Assembly (NCBI GenBank): GCA_003010405.1
Contig: PJLO01000006.1
Location: 62,001 to 126,000 of the forward strand
Reading direction: 5' to 3'
DNA from: Acidobacteriota bacterium
Lineage (GTDB): Bacteria; Acidobacteriota; Terriglobia; Terriglobales; Acidobacteriaceae
Length of the DNA stretch: 64,000 nucleotides
The translations under genes were made by a program, and so were the position numbers. Shown in pieces: positions 25,378 to 34,490 of the stretch (its first letter is position 1; every line of letters starts with the position of its first letter). The notes under the pieces are model-generated. The model was not told the DNA's origin. It made no database searches and saw only the letters and a list, made by a program, of their open reading frames with translations.

Positions 25378-25602
25378 GATTTAAATCCTTTCTGAATAAC
25401 AAGAACGCTGCGATTCCAAGTCGATTGGGAGTATAGCACCGGGATTCATTCGACTAGAGAAAACCGCAAACTCGCTGTCAGGTTGACGTTAGCTATCAGA
25501 GGTATGCTGCCCGCATCGTTTGTAACTTTGACGTTACTGGCCGCGCGAAAGAGCATCTGACATTTGTGGAGGAATCCTCCGACTTCCGACTGGAGCTGTC
25601 TC

Positions 25603-26535
25603 ATGAAAAAGTCGCGCACCCTCTCCATCTCCTCTGCCGAAGCCTGGCCCGCCCTTCCGCTGGGGGAATGGCAGGAGACCTATCACAACCTCCACATGAT
25701 GACTCAGATTGTGGGTAAGATCCGCCTCGAACTCAGTCAGAACGAGAATCACTGGTGGAATGTGCCCTTATATGTCAGCGCGCGCGGTTTGACTAGCTCG
25801 CCGATTCCTTACAGGGATTTTGTTTTTGAAATTCAGTTTGATTTCATCGAACACAAGCTGCACATCGATCGCTCCGACGGTGTGCGTAAAACGATTGCGC
25901 TGGTCCCCCGCACGGTAGCTGAATTCTATGCGGAGTTCATGTCCGCCTTACTTTCGCTCGGAATTACCCTCACGATCTATGCCAAGCCGGTTGAGGTTCC
26001 CAATCCGATCCCATTTGCGCAAGATCGCCTGTACCGCGCATACGACGCTGATGCTGCGCACCGCTTCTGGCGGATTCTGGTTTCCTGCGATGCTGTATTC
26101 AAGCAGTTCAATGCGCAGTTTTGGGGAAAGCATAGTCCCGTACAGTTTTACTGGGGAAGCTTCGATCTCGCCGTGACTCGATTCTCCGGACGGCGCGCTC
26201 CAGAGCGCCCCGGTGCCGATGCGATAACACGTGAAGCCTACTCCCATGAGGTTATCAGTGCCGGTTGGTGGCCCGGAGGACCGGGCGTGGATGGGCCCGC
26301 TTTTTACTGCTATGCCGTTCCCGCTCCGGAAGGACTTGAACAGAGGCGGGTGCGTCCTGAGGCCGCCTTCTATCATCCGCAGCTTAAGGAATTCATCTTG
26401 ATGTACGATGAAATGCGCAGAGCGCAATCGCCCGATCGGGTGCTGCTGGAATTCATGCAGAGTACCTATGATGCGGCGGCGACGCTTGCCCAATGGAACA
26501 GGGCGGAGCTGGAAACAGGCTCAACGGCTGCCTGA
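25603..26535 (+). CDS. DUF5996 family protein
   Basis: Protein of 310 residues recognisable as DUF5996 by WPALPLGEWQETYHNLHMMT, QIVGKIRLEL, NHWWNVPLYVSARGLTSSPI and FEIQFDFIEHKL. No function is established for the family. The ATG at 25603 is chosen because GGAG lies upstream and the conserved block follows soon; a longer TTG frame from 25564 adds only non-conserved residues. It lies 50 bases before the menC-like gene on the same strand. Confidence 0.8.
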   Translation: MKKSRTLSISSAEAWPALPLGEWQETYHNLHMMTQIVGKIRLELSQNENHWWNVPLYVSARGLTSSPIPYRDFVFEIQFDFIEHKLHIDRSDGVRKTIALVPRTVAEFYAEFMSALLSLGITLTIYAKPVEVPNPIPFAQDRLYRAYDADAAHRFWRILVSCDAVFKQFNAQFWGKHSPVQFYWGSFDLAVTRFSGRRAPERPGADAITREAYSHEVISAGWWPGGPGVDGPAFYCYAVPAPEGLEQRRVRPEAAFYHPQLKEFILMYDEMRRAQSPDRVLLEFMQSTYDAAATLAQWNRAELETGSTAA

Positions 26536-26585
26536 GATTCGCCTCACTTGCGGGGCGGGCGATAGCTCTGGAACGGTGCACGCAA

Positions 26586-27695
26586 ATGAAGATTGAAGCC
26601 ATTACTCTCCGCGAAATTCGCATGCCGCTGGTCCACTTCTTCGAAACCAGTTTCGGACGCATCACCGACCGTCGCATTTTATTGGTAACTGTTCACTGCG
26701 ACGGCGTGGATGGGTGGGGCGAGTGTACGGCCGGCGAACATCCGTTTTATTCCGAAGAATCAACGAGCACGGCGTGGTACGTACTGCGAGAGTACCTGGC
26801 CCCGGCATTCGTGGGAAAGAATTTGGAGAGCGGGCGTGAGGCGGCGTCACGCATGCCCGCCGTGCGGATGCACCGCATGGCTAAGGCGGCGCTGGAGAAC
26901 GCAATCTGGGATGCCGAGGCGCAAGTAAAGCAGCTTCCGCTCTGGAAATTGCTGGGAGGCACACGCAGTCAACTCCCGACGGGAGTTTCGATTGGCATTC
27001 AGAATTCACACGAGCAATTGCTGGAGAAGGTTGCGGTCGAGGTTGCGGCAGGTTATCAGCGCATAAAAGTCAAAGTGAAGCCGGGCTGGGATCTGGATGT
27101 GCTTGAAAAGATTCGAGCCCGGTGGCCTCAGATTCTGCTCTCCTGCGATGCCAACAGCAGCTACACTCTGGAATATTTGGATCATCTCAAGAAGTTTGAT
27201 CAGTTCCGTTTACTGATGATCGAACAGCCACTCTGGAGTGACGAGATTTATTTTCACGCCATGCTGCAGCGTGAACTTGCGACCAGCATCTGCCTGGATG
27301 AATCGATCCACCACGCCCGTCATGCACTGGCTGCCATCGAGATGAAGGCCTGCAGAATTCTCAACATCAAGCTAGGGCGGGTGGGAGGATTTGCCGAGGC
27401 GATTCGCGTGCATGACGTGGCGCTTGCCTCGGAAATGCCAGTGTGGTGCGGCGGGATGCTGGAGAGCGGGATCGGACGCTCGCACAACATCGCGCTGTCT
27501 ACACTCGCTGGATTCTCGTTGCCGGGAGACATCTCGGCCTCGGCGCGATATTGGCACGAAGATGTCATCGAACCGGCAGTTACTGTTTCCCCACAAGGGA
27601 CCATCGCAGTCAATAATGCGGCAGGGCGCGGATACGAGATCAAAGGAGATCTGATTGAGCGTCTAACCGTTCGCAAAGAGATGATATGGGCCTAG
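26586..27695 (+). CDS. menC: o-Succinylbenzoate synthase / N-succinylamino acid racemase-like enzyme
   Basis: Enolase-superfamily enzyme of 369 residues. The capping domain begins MKIEAITLREIRMPLVHFFE. The barrel shows the KxK pair in RIKVKVKPGWD, metal ligands in SCDANSSY, EQPLWSDE and CLDESIH, and the second lysine in NIKLGRVGG. The C-terminal GMLESGIGRSHN is typical of MenC type 2. Family members are either dehydratases in menaquinone synthesis or N-acylamino acid racemases, and some do both. No other men genes are in the window, and a peptidase lies nearby, so the racemase role is possible. The start at 26586 fits the conserved N-terminus. Confidence 0.85.
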   Translation: MKIEAITLREIRMPLVHFFETSFGRITDRRILLVTVHCDGVDGWGECTAGEHPFYSEESTSTAWYVLREYLAPAFVGKNLESGREAASRMPAVRMHRMAKAALENAIWDAEAQVKQLPLWKLLGGTRSQLPTGVSIGIQNSHEQLLEKVAVEVAAGYQRIKVKVKPGWDLDVLEKIRARWPQILLSCDANSSYTLEYLDHLKKFDQFRLLMIEQPLWSDEIYFHAMLQRELATSICLDESIHHARHALAAIEMKACRILNIKLGRVGGFAEAIRVHDVALASEMPVWCGGMLESGIGRSHNIALSTLAGFSLPGDISASARYWHEDVIEPAVTVSPQGTIAVNNAAGRGYEIKGDLIERLTVRKEMIWA

Positions 27696-28573
27696 GGGCG
27701 GAGAAGGCTGGCATTCTGTTCCGGGTGCTCCCTGCGGTGCAAAAAATCCACGGCCTGCTCGACTGACATCGGCTGCACGGCTTTGAAGTCCCACGATGTC
27801 TCATTGTCATCGATATGAATGGACTTGAAGAGTAATGCTTTGCCTTCAAAGTGCAAAATCATTCGCGTGGTGTCCCAGTGTGAGGGCGACACTTCGCTTT
27901 GTTCCACAACGAAGTGTCCACCCTTATAAAGCTTTCCCAGAACTCCCCAGCCGAAGTTTACGTCTTTTACAAGTGTGCCGTTAACTTTTGCGAGACGGCC
28001 AGCCGTTTCATCCACCACCAGTTCGCCTTCCATTCCGGTAAATACCATGGCTTCACGGCTGGGCGGAGCAAACCCCGGGCGGGGCACAAATTTCAGACGT
28101 GTGAGTTTGTGGCCGTTTGGGGCCAGCGTACTGGCACTGTATGTGAAATCGAATGCGTCGGGAATTGTCGAAAGCATGCGTCTGGTACGTTCGTCGTCTG
28201 CCCGTCGTTCTTTGTCCTTCCGGCGCATCTGGGAAGGCTCGGTCATTTTGCGGATGTGCTCGTCATCTTCGGCGCGCTGTGCGGCATTGAGTGGTTTGTC
28301 GTCAATTAGCAGGACTTGGCTCACGGCTCCTGCGGGCGTGTCCACAATCTGTTCGACTCTGGATTGCGCCCCCCGGTACTTGCGCTGTTTCCAGGTGAAC
28401 AGGACTGACTTATTGCTGTCGTCCTTCTGTTCATTCTGGATGGCCGTACGTACTAACTCCCTGGGGGAAAGTTGCAGTGACTGGGGGGTGGCCCAGGGGA
28501 CAAGCAAGCTGAGCAAACACAAAATCCCGAGCTTACGGACGTGAACTCTGCGCTTTGGACGAATACAGTTCAT
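27692..28573 (-). CDS. Secreted LolA-like protein of unknown function
   Basis: Protein of 293 residues. A basic N-terminus and hydrophobic run (LGILCLLSLLVPWA) form a signal peptide. The middle is charged (RRKDKERRADDERTRRM) and the C-terminal half has beta strands with FTGMEGELVVDETAGRLAKV and GKLYKGGHFVVEQSEV, reminiscent of LolA/LolB-like outer-membrane lipoprotein-sorting folds. This resemblance is by eye only. The gene overlaps the end of the menC-like gene by four bases in convergent orientation. Confidence 0.65.
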   Translation of the reverse strand: MNCIRPKRRVHVRKLGILCLLSLLVPWATPQSLQLSPRELVRTAIQNEQKDDSNKSVLFTWKQRKYRGAQSRVEQIVDTPAGAVSQVLLIDDKPLNAAQRAEDDEHIRKMTEPSQMRRKDKERRADDERTRRMLSTIPDAFDFTYSASTLAPNGHKLTRLKFVPRPGFAPPSREAMVFTGMEGELVVDETAGRLAKVNGTLVKDVNFGWGVLGKLYKGGHFVVEQSEVSPSHWDTTRMILHFEGKALLFKSIHIDDNETSWDFKAVQPMSVEQAVDFLHRREHPEQNASLLRP

Positions 28574-28722
28574 TGTCCCATTTAGAAGCGGGTCCGGTTT
28601 GTTGCGTTGCAGGCACCGGTCGGGATTCGCAAGGAGAAATCAGTCCTGCGGTCAACTTTCGGCAGTCGCAGGAATTAACCAGCGCTGGGGAGGGCCGGCG
28701 GAAAGCAAAAAATATGAAAGCG

Positions 28723-28752
28723 TTGCACTGGCTTTGGAGTTCGCAATATTCT
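28723..28752 (+). promoter_or_regulatory. Candidate promoter for bactofilin
   Basis: TTGCAC (28723-28728), 18-base spacer, TATTCT (28747-28752), about 190 bases before the bactofilin start. The 370 bases between the LolA-like gene and bactofilin hold no convincing gene. Confidence 0.35.
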
Positions 28753-28942
28753 AACATTCAGGTATTCTGTGGATAGCTGCCATGGTGTTTGCGGCCGCGA
28801 ATTTGATCATACGAACGGCAATATTCTATGTGGAACAGCGCAAAGAAGACGATGAGCCGTTCACTTCTTCCACCCCCAACCGTCGGCGCCAAGTGTTTCG
28901 GCACCCGCAATGCACCAGCCCCGCGCCGTGGAGACCCCAAGA

Positions 28943-29383
28943 ATGGATAACTATCGCGCAGATGTAGCTCATATTGGCAAGTCTGTCATAATAAAAGGCG
29001 AACTATCCGGAAGCGAAGATTTGTATCTTGACGGTGAAGTTGAAGGCAGTATCGATCTTAAAAAAAACAACTTGGCGATCGGACCCAACGGTCGCGTGCG
29101 CGCCAACGTTTACGCCAGGGAAGTGGTGATTCACGGTCAAGTGAATGGCAATGTCACGGCAGTTGATAAAATCGATTTGAAGAAATCTGCGCAGTTGATT
29201 GGCGACATTAAAGCTCAGCGTATCGCGATTGAAGACGGCGCATTCTTCAAGGGTTCTGTCGACATCTGCAAGGGCGAGCCCAAAGCCGAAGCTGTTGGGC
29301 AGGCCGCTCACGCCGTTGCCGCGGCGACTCCCGCACCTAGCGTGCCGGCTGCCGCTGCGCCGCCTTTGATCGAAAAGAAGTAG
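28943..29383 (+). CDS. Bactofilin (polymer-forming cytoskeletal protein)
   Basis: Small beta-helical cytoskeletal protein, 146 residues from the ATG at 28943. The bactofilin core is clear: HIGKSVIIKGELSGSEDLYL, GEVEGSI, GPNGRVRANVYAREVVIHG and QVNGNVTAVDKIDL, each repeat one turn of a right-handed helix. A Pro/Ala-rich tail follows. GGAG nine bases upstream favours 28943 over an ATG at 28910. Bactofilins polymerise without nucleotide and scaffold cell-wall or polarity proteins. The methyltransferase gene follows after 39 bases. Confidence 0.93.
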   Translation: MDNYRADVAHIGKSVIIKGELSGSEDLYLDGEVEGSIDLKKNNLAIGPNGRVRANVYAREVVIHGQVNGNVTAVDKIDLKKSAQLIGDIKAQRIAIEDGAFFKGSVDICKGEPKAEAVGQAAHAVAAATPAPSVPAAAAPPLIEKK

Positions 29384-29422
29384 AAAGAAGTAGAATGAAG
29401 GGAGAGGGCGGCGCATACAGGT

Positions 29423-30106
29423 GTGCTGCTCCGCATCTTTCCCGTGGTCAGGTTTGCAGTGGGATTTTTGAGCAAAATTTTCGGCGGCTCACAACCACCG
29501 TCTTCACCGGTCGAGGGCGGTGTGCGCCTTGCGCGCCGTTCTGCGGGATTCAGTCATTTCACCAGGACAATTCTTTGTCCAGATGGACAGAAGGTTCTTG
29601 ATCTTGGTCCGACCTCCAGCAGCAATATCAATTTCATCACGGGGCTCGGACACAAGATTTACAACGAGGACGTACTGATAGCCGCTACTGACAGCCGATT
29701 GTTGATTCCCGGCCCGGAAGAGGGTAGTACAGTCGTTGACGTGGAACGCTTCCTGGCCGAAGATTTGCAGTATGAATCGGAGTCTTTTGATGCGGTGCTG
29801 CTGTGGGATGTGTGCGATTATCTGCCTGAGTCCCTGGTCAAACCCGTAGTGGAACGCATTTACCAGATCACCAAACCCCGAGGGTCGTTGCTGGCTTTCT
29901 TCCACACTCGCGATGCGGGACCGGAGACACCTTACTTCCGATACCACATCAAGTCCGAGGATATGGTAGAGCTGCAGCAGGGGCCGCACTTCAAGCTGCA
30001 GCGCGTCTTCCAGAATCGCCACGTGGAGAAGCTCTTCCATGACTTCGCTTCGCTCAAATTCTTCATAGGCAGGGAGAATATGCGCGAGGTGTTGCTGTTG
30101 CGTTAA
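29423..30106 (+). CDS. Putative SAM-dependent methyltransferase
   Basis: Protein of 227 residues with a Rossmann-like core: motif I region VLDLGPTSSSNINFIT, an acidic strand-end at YNEDVL, and SFDAVLLWDVCDYLPE (motif IV-like), followed by RIYQITKPRGSLLAFF. This is the class I methyltransferase pattern, though motif I lacks the classic GxGxG. It begins with GTG and has a hydrophobic N-terminal stretch that may touch the membrane. It probably shares a transcript with bactofilin and overlaps the end of the convergent ABC exporter by four bases. Substrate is unknown. Confidence 0.75.
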   Translation: MLLRIFPVVRFAVGFLSKIFGGSQPPSSPVEGGVRLARRSAGFSHFTRTILCPDGQKVLDLGPTSSSNINFITGLGHKIYNEDVLIAATDSRLLIPGPEEGSTVVDVERFLAEDLQYESESFDAVLLWDVCDYLPESLVKPVVERIYQITKPRGSLLAFFHTRDAGPETPYFRYHIKSEDMVELQQGPHFKLQRVFQNRHVEKLFHDFASLKFFIGRENMREVLLLR

Positions 30107-31911
30107 GCGCTCTCCAGCTCCTCTTCCAGCAACTGCTTGTCGTACAGATCGGTGTAGTAGCCGTTCAGCTCAAGTAATTCCTCGTGCGTTCCATATTCCA
30201 CGATTGTTCCCTGATGCAAGACGGCGATCCGGTCGGCATTGCGCACGGTCGAAATGCGGTGCGAGATGAAGATCGTGGTGCACCCTTTCATCACTTCGCG
30301 CAGGCCATTGAGTATCTGGTCCTCAGTATGTGTGTCAACACTCGCCAGGGCGTCGTCGAGCACCAGGATCCGCGGCTCTCGAATAACGGCCCGAGCAATT
30401 GCCGTGCGCTGCTTTTGCCCGCCTGAAAGCGTGAGACCACGCTCGCCCACCGTGGTTTCGTATTTTTCCGGGAAATCCTCGACGTCATGTGCGATCTGTG
30501 AAATCTTAGCGGCGCGACGCACCTGCTCGTCAGTCGCATCCTCTACTCCGAATGCAATGTTTTCACGCACTGTCGCGCTGAACAAAAAAGTTTCCTGAGG
30601 GACAAACCCGATCTGGCGGCGCAGGGTTTCCAGGGAATACTCGCGAATGGGGCGTCCGTCGATCAGCACCGATCCGGGAGCAGCATCGGCAATGCGCGGA
30701 ATCAGCGAGACCAGGGTCGATTTGCCCGAGCCGGTAGGCCCGACAATAGCAAGGCTGCTACCGGCGGGAATCTTCAGGTTGACATGATGCAGCACAGCCT
30801 TGCCCGGTTCCATTGCCGACGGAAGCGCAACATTGCAGGGTTTGGACTCATGGTCGTACGCAAAAACGAGATCACGGAACTCGATTTCGCCGCGAATTTT
30901 CGTCTCGGGCGCGACTGTGATTACCGCCCGGTCGTCAGCAATCGAGGGCTTCTGGCGGAGAATCTCATGGATGCGCTCCATTGAGGCGGTGCCGCGCTGA
31001 AAGATGTTGATGACCCAGCCCAGGGCGATTACGGGCCAGGTGAGTTGCAACATATACATCGTGAAAGCCGTGAACTTGCCGACCGAAATGCGGTGCAGGA
31101 GGACTTCCTGTCCGCCGACCCAAAGCACAATGACCAAGGCAAGGCCGAGCATCAGTTCGAGGGTGGGCCACAGCATTCCCATTAATCTTGCCAGGGGCAT
31201 GGCGCGATTGATGTAGTCGATGTTTTCGGTCTCAAAAAGTGCAGTTTCGGCCTCTTCCTGTGCGTATGCACGAATCAGGCGAGCACCGGAAAAATTTTCC
31301 TGGGCCCGGGCGCTTATATCGCTGAACTTTGCCTGAATACGTTCGAACCGTTCATGGATGCGAGTGCCGAAATACTGAACGAGAATGCTGGCAATCGGCA
31401 GCGGGAGGAACGCCCAAACCGTAAGCTTGGGGCTTATCTGAATCATGTAGAAGAGCGCGCCCGTTGTGTACACCAGAGTGTTGGCTGAGTACATGATGGC
31501 CGGTCCCAGCAACATGCGCACGGAGTTCAAGTCGTTTGTGGCGCGCGCCATTATGTCGCCGGTGCGGGTCCTCTGATAGAAGCCCGGATCGAGGGCTTCC
31601 AGATGACGGAAGAGATCGTTACGCAGGTCGAATTCGATCTCGCGCGAAATGCCGATTATGATCCAGCGGGTAAGAAACTGGAAAACTCCCTTGCCTACCG
31701 CAACTGCTACGAGCAGCCAGCACCAGGTGAGTAGCTTGCCGTGTGAAAGGCCGCGGTTCAGGTCGTCAACAATGCGCTGAACGAGGCGCGGCGCCTGGAC
31801 CATGATTCCGTTCGTACACAGCACAGCAATGGATCCGGCTACAAATCCCTTCCAATACTTCTTCATGTAGGGAAACAGGGGCCGGAGCTTGGAGAAGGGC
31901 AAGACAGTCAC
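30103..31911 (-). CDS. MsbA-like ABC exporter (fused permease-ATPase)
   Basis: Half-transporter of 602 residues. The N-terminal membrane domain (about 1-320, six helices) is followed by an ATPase with Walker A VGPTGSGKST, Q-loop FVPQETFLFSATVRENIAF, signature LSGGQKQRTAIARAV, Walker B ILVLDDALASVD and H-loop ISHR. It works as a homodimer or heterodimer. Its position 75 bases downstream of the fused LptFG gene suggests lipid A/LPS flipping, as for MsbA, but multidrug-type exporters look the same. The start codon is GTG (31911), with a nearby TTG as an alternative. Confidence 0.9.
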   Translation of the reverse strand: MTVLPFSKLRPLFPYMKKYWKGFVAGSIAVLCTNGIMVQAPRLVQRIVDDLNRGLSHGKLLTWCWLLVAVAVGKGVFQFLTRWIIIGISREIEFDLRNDLFRHLEALDPGFYQRTRTGDIMARATNDLNSVRMLLGPAIMYSANTLVYTTGALFYMIQISPKLTVWAFLPLPIASILVQYFGTRIHERFERIQAKFSDISARAQENFSGARLIRAYAQEEAETALFETENIDYINRAMPLARLMGMLWPTLELMLGLALVIVLWVGGQEVLLHRISVGKFTAFTMYMLQLTWPVIALGWVINIFQRGTASMERIHEILRQKPSIADDRAVITVAPETKIRGEIEFRDLVFAYDHESKPCNVALPSAMEPGKAVLHHVNLKIPAGSSLAIVGPTGSGKSTLVSLIPRIADAAPGSVLIDGRPIREYSLETLRRQIGFVPQETFLFSATVRENIAFGVEDATDEQVRRAAKISQIAHDVEDFPEKYETTVGERGLTLSGGQKQRTAIARAVIREPRILVLDDALASVDTHTEDQILNGLREVMKGCTTIFISHRISTVRNADRIAVLHQGTIVEYGTHEELLELNGYYTDLYDKQLLEEELESA

Positions 31912-31986
31912 CTAGAGCGCAATGCAAACAACTCTTAGATGTGATTGTAGCAGCGGTGGTCGCAGTTGTTCACCGGGGAGAATAGC

Positions 31987-34377
31987 TTAGGTCGGAACCT
32001 TCAATAGGAGGTATCCGCCGAGAAATCCAAAGATAAGGTCTGGAGCCCAGGCGGCCATGGCCGCTGGCAGCTGGCTTGCATTGCCCATGGCTTCAAAGAG
32101 TCCGGCCGCTACGAAGTAAACCACTGCCACCCCCAAGGCAACGGCGATTCCGGTGAGTGCGCCCTTTTTCCCCGCGGAAAGCGAGAAGGGAACAGCGAGA
32201 ATGGCCATGATGAGCGTTATGACGGGATAGGCGAACTTCTTTTGCAACTGCACTTTAAGGCGCACCACGTCGAAGCCGCTCTGCTGCAAATCACTGATGT
32301 AGGAGCGCAACTCCTGGTAATTCATTTCGGAGCTCTGGCGCACTTCCTTCTTGAAATAACCGGGAGGCTCGATCAGGTTCGGGAATGTTTCGACTTCGAA
32401 TTGATGAAAGCTCTGGATGGCTGATCCTCGGAATGTGCGCACCCAACCCTGCTCAAAGACCCACTTTTTCAACTCTCCCGACCAGTGAGCACGAGTGGCG
32501 TGGACGCGGCCGGTCAGATCGAAGGTAGCCGGATCGAATTGGAACGCGGTAATGTTGCCGAACGTGTTCTGATCGGGGTCAAAAAATTCGTAGTAGTAGA
32601 TGGTGTTGTGCTCGCCAAAAATCCACTTGCGGTCCGGGCGGAGGTATGTTTGCGCCGGTTTCCCCTTGATTTGGTTGCGCAGCGTCTCCTGGCGCTGATT
32701 GGCTCCAGGAATGTAGAACTGGTCGAAGAAAAAGAGGCCCGTACTGATAACGGCGGCAATCACGAAAATAGGAAAGATCACGCGGTAGATGCTGGTTCCG
32801 GTAGCCTTCATCGCAGTGATCTCGTTGGTTTTCTGCAACAGCCCGATGGTGGTCAGAACCGCCAGCAGCACGCCGAGCGGTGTCATGACGTAGATCATCG
32901 ACGGCGTTACGTTCAGCAGGTATTGGCCCACAATGATCAGCGGAATGCGATTTCGCACGATATCGCCGAGCAGTTCAAAGAACGTGAAGACCAAGGTCAG
33001 CAGGATGAACGAAACCAAGATCAGTCCGAGGTGTGTAAAAAAATCCCGCAAAACCAGTTCATCGAGCAACAAAGGGTAATGCAAGCTGAAACGCCGTTTG
33101 CAGGAACTGGCTACAGCGCCGTCCCGCACGTGCCCCGCAGTTTCAACCTCCGCCTTCTCGTGCTGTTTCGGAGTGAAGCGATTGCGAACTGCCTCCCACG
33201 CACCACGCAACGATCCGAGGTCCATACTCGAGTGTTCCATCCGGTGCAGCAGCACGAGTCCCGCGAGCAGAAATATACCGTTGGCGGCCCACACACCGGC
33301 TCCCGGCGGAATTTTTCCGCTGCGTCCCAGTGAAATGCCCGTTAAAGAAACAAAATAGTAAAGAAATACCAGAACGATGGCGAGCACGAAGCCCATGCTC
33401 TTGCCACCTTTTCTCGATGACAGGCCAAGCGGCACTCCTACAAGCGCCAGAACCAAACAGGATGTAGGCAAGGCCAGCCTTCGGTGGAATTCCACCAGGT
33501 ACCATCGCGCCCGAACTTGTGGGGTATCCTGCGCGTTGCGCGGCTTGGCGGTGTTTGCCTCGGAATGATGGCCACGGTACCAAAGTTCGGACGTACTCAT
33601 CTCGCTGACTGGCACCAGCTCCAGTTTTGCTTCCTCAGGCGGAGGAATCGCAATTGGCAGGTCGGTTTGCACGAAGGTGGAGATTTCGTATTGGCCCGGA
33701 TTGTGAGGCTCTGCCATCTGCTGCGATCCATTGTTCAGGTGCATTCGGATCGCATTCGGCCCTTCAGCGATGACTAGACCATCACGCGCTACCGTAATCT
33801 TCGGCGAGGAGGGATCGCTTACATTGGCAAGAAAAACGCCGCGCCACTCGGAAGCATTCGAGCCTGAGCGCACGTCTTCGACGTAGAGCACCATGTTGCT
33901 GAAATTCTCATAGAAAACCCGGGGCTGGATTTCGAAGGAAGCTTGCGAGGTTTTCAGTTTGTTCTGCAGACGTGCAAGCGCGGCCGAGGACATCGGGGCG
34001 ACCCAGATGCTGTTGGCCATGGCCAGCAACCACGTTGAGACCGCGAAAAACGCGATGATGCGGACGAACACCCAAGCGCCAAGTCCGCTCGCGCGCATTG
34101 CTGTCACTTCGCTGTCAGCCGCCAACCGGCTCAGGCCGATCAGGATGCCGACCAGCATGCCCATGGGGATGGTGATAGTGCAGGCAACCGGCAGGGTGAG
34201 AAAGAAAAGCTCCGCCACGCTGGGGAGCGGGGCGCTGTTGCGGACCACGATTTCCAGCAACCGTCCGAGATCCCGCATGAAAATCACGAACGTGAACAGG
34301 GAGGCGCCGATTAGAGCGTGCTGTACGACCTCGCTAAGAATGTATCGCGAAAAGATCTTCACGGCGCGACCGGGCAC
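31987..34377 (-). CDS. Fused LptF-LptG lipopolysaccharide export permease
   Basis: Protein of 796 residues carrying two complete YjgP/YjgQ permease domains in one chain. The first (about 1-385) starts IFSRYILSEVVQHALIGASL and has PVACTITIPMGMLVGILIGL; the second (from about 430) starts LLLDELVLRDFFTHLGLILV and has TPSMIYVMTPLGVLLAVLTT. Each has membrane helices around a large periplasmic jellyroll. LptF and LptG are normally separate subunits that, with LptB, pull LPS from the inner membrane. The linker (about 385-430) is charged. Start is GTG at 34377. No lptB, lptA or lptC gene is in the window. It heads a unit with the MsbA-like exporter. Confidence 0.9.
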   Translation of the reverse strand: MPGRAVKIFSRYILSEVVQHALIGASLFTFVIFMRDLGRLLEIVVRNSAPLPSVAELFFLTLPVACTITIPMGMLVGILIGLSRLAADSEVTAMRASGLGAWVFVRIIAFFAVSTWLLAMANSIWVAPMSSAALARLQNKLKTSQASFEIQPRVFYENFSNMVLYVEDVRSGSNASEWRGVFLANVSDPSSPKITVARDGLVIAEGPNAIRMHLNNGSQQMAEPHNPGQYEISTFVQTDLPIAIPPPEEAKLELVPVSEMSTSELWYRGHHSEANTAKPRNAQDTPQVRARWYLVEFHRRLALPTSCLVLALVGVPLGLSSRKGGKSMGFVLAIVLVFLYYFVSLTGISLGRSGKIPPGAGVWAANGIFLLAGLVLLHRMEHSSMDLGSLRGAWEAVRNRFTPKQHEKAEVETAGHVRDGAVASSCKRRFSLHYPLLLDELVLRDFFTHLGLILVSFILLTLVFTFFELLGDIVRNRIPLIIVGQYLLNVTPSMIYVMTPLGVLLAVLTTIGLLQKTNEITAMKATGTSIYRVIFPIFVIAAVISTGLFFFDQFYIPGANQRQETLRNQIKGKPAQTYLRPDRKWIFGEHNTIYYYEFFDPDQNTFGNITAFQFDPATFDLTGRVHATRAHWSGELKKWVFEQGWVRTFRGSAIQSFHQFEVETFPNLIEPPGYFKKEVRQSSEMNYQELRSYISDLQQSGFDVVRLKVQLQKKFAYPVITLIMAILAVPFSLSAGKKGALTGIAVALGVAVVYFVAAGLFEAMGNASQLPAAMAAWAPDLIFGFLGGYLLLKVPT

Positions 34378-34490
34378 ATACCTTGAATTAAAGACTGGGG
34401 TCCTTTCGTGAGTCTAGCATGGTCGCACGGCTTATAGGCTGCTATCCTAAGTCTGGCTTATCAGCAGTTTTCATACGGGATTGTATTCAG

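Noticed and set aside
32485..33333. Plus-strand open frame of 282 codons opposite lptFG
   Set aside because: Antisense to a conserved gene, with a charged, low-complexity translation.
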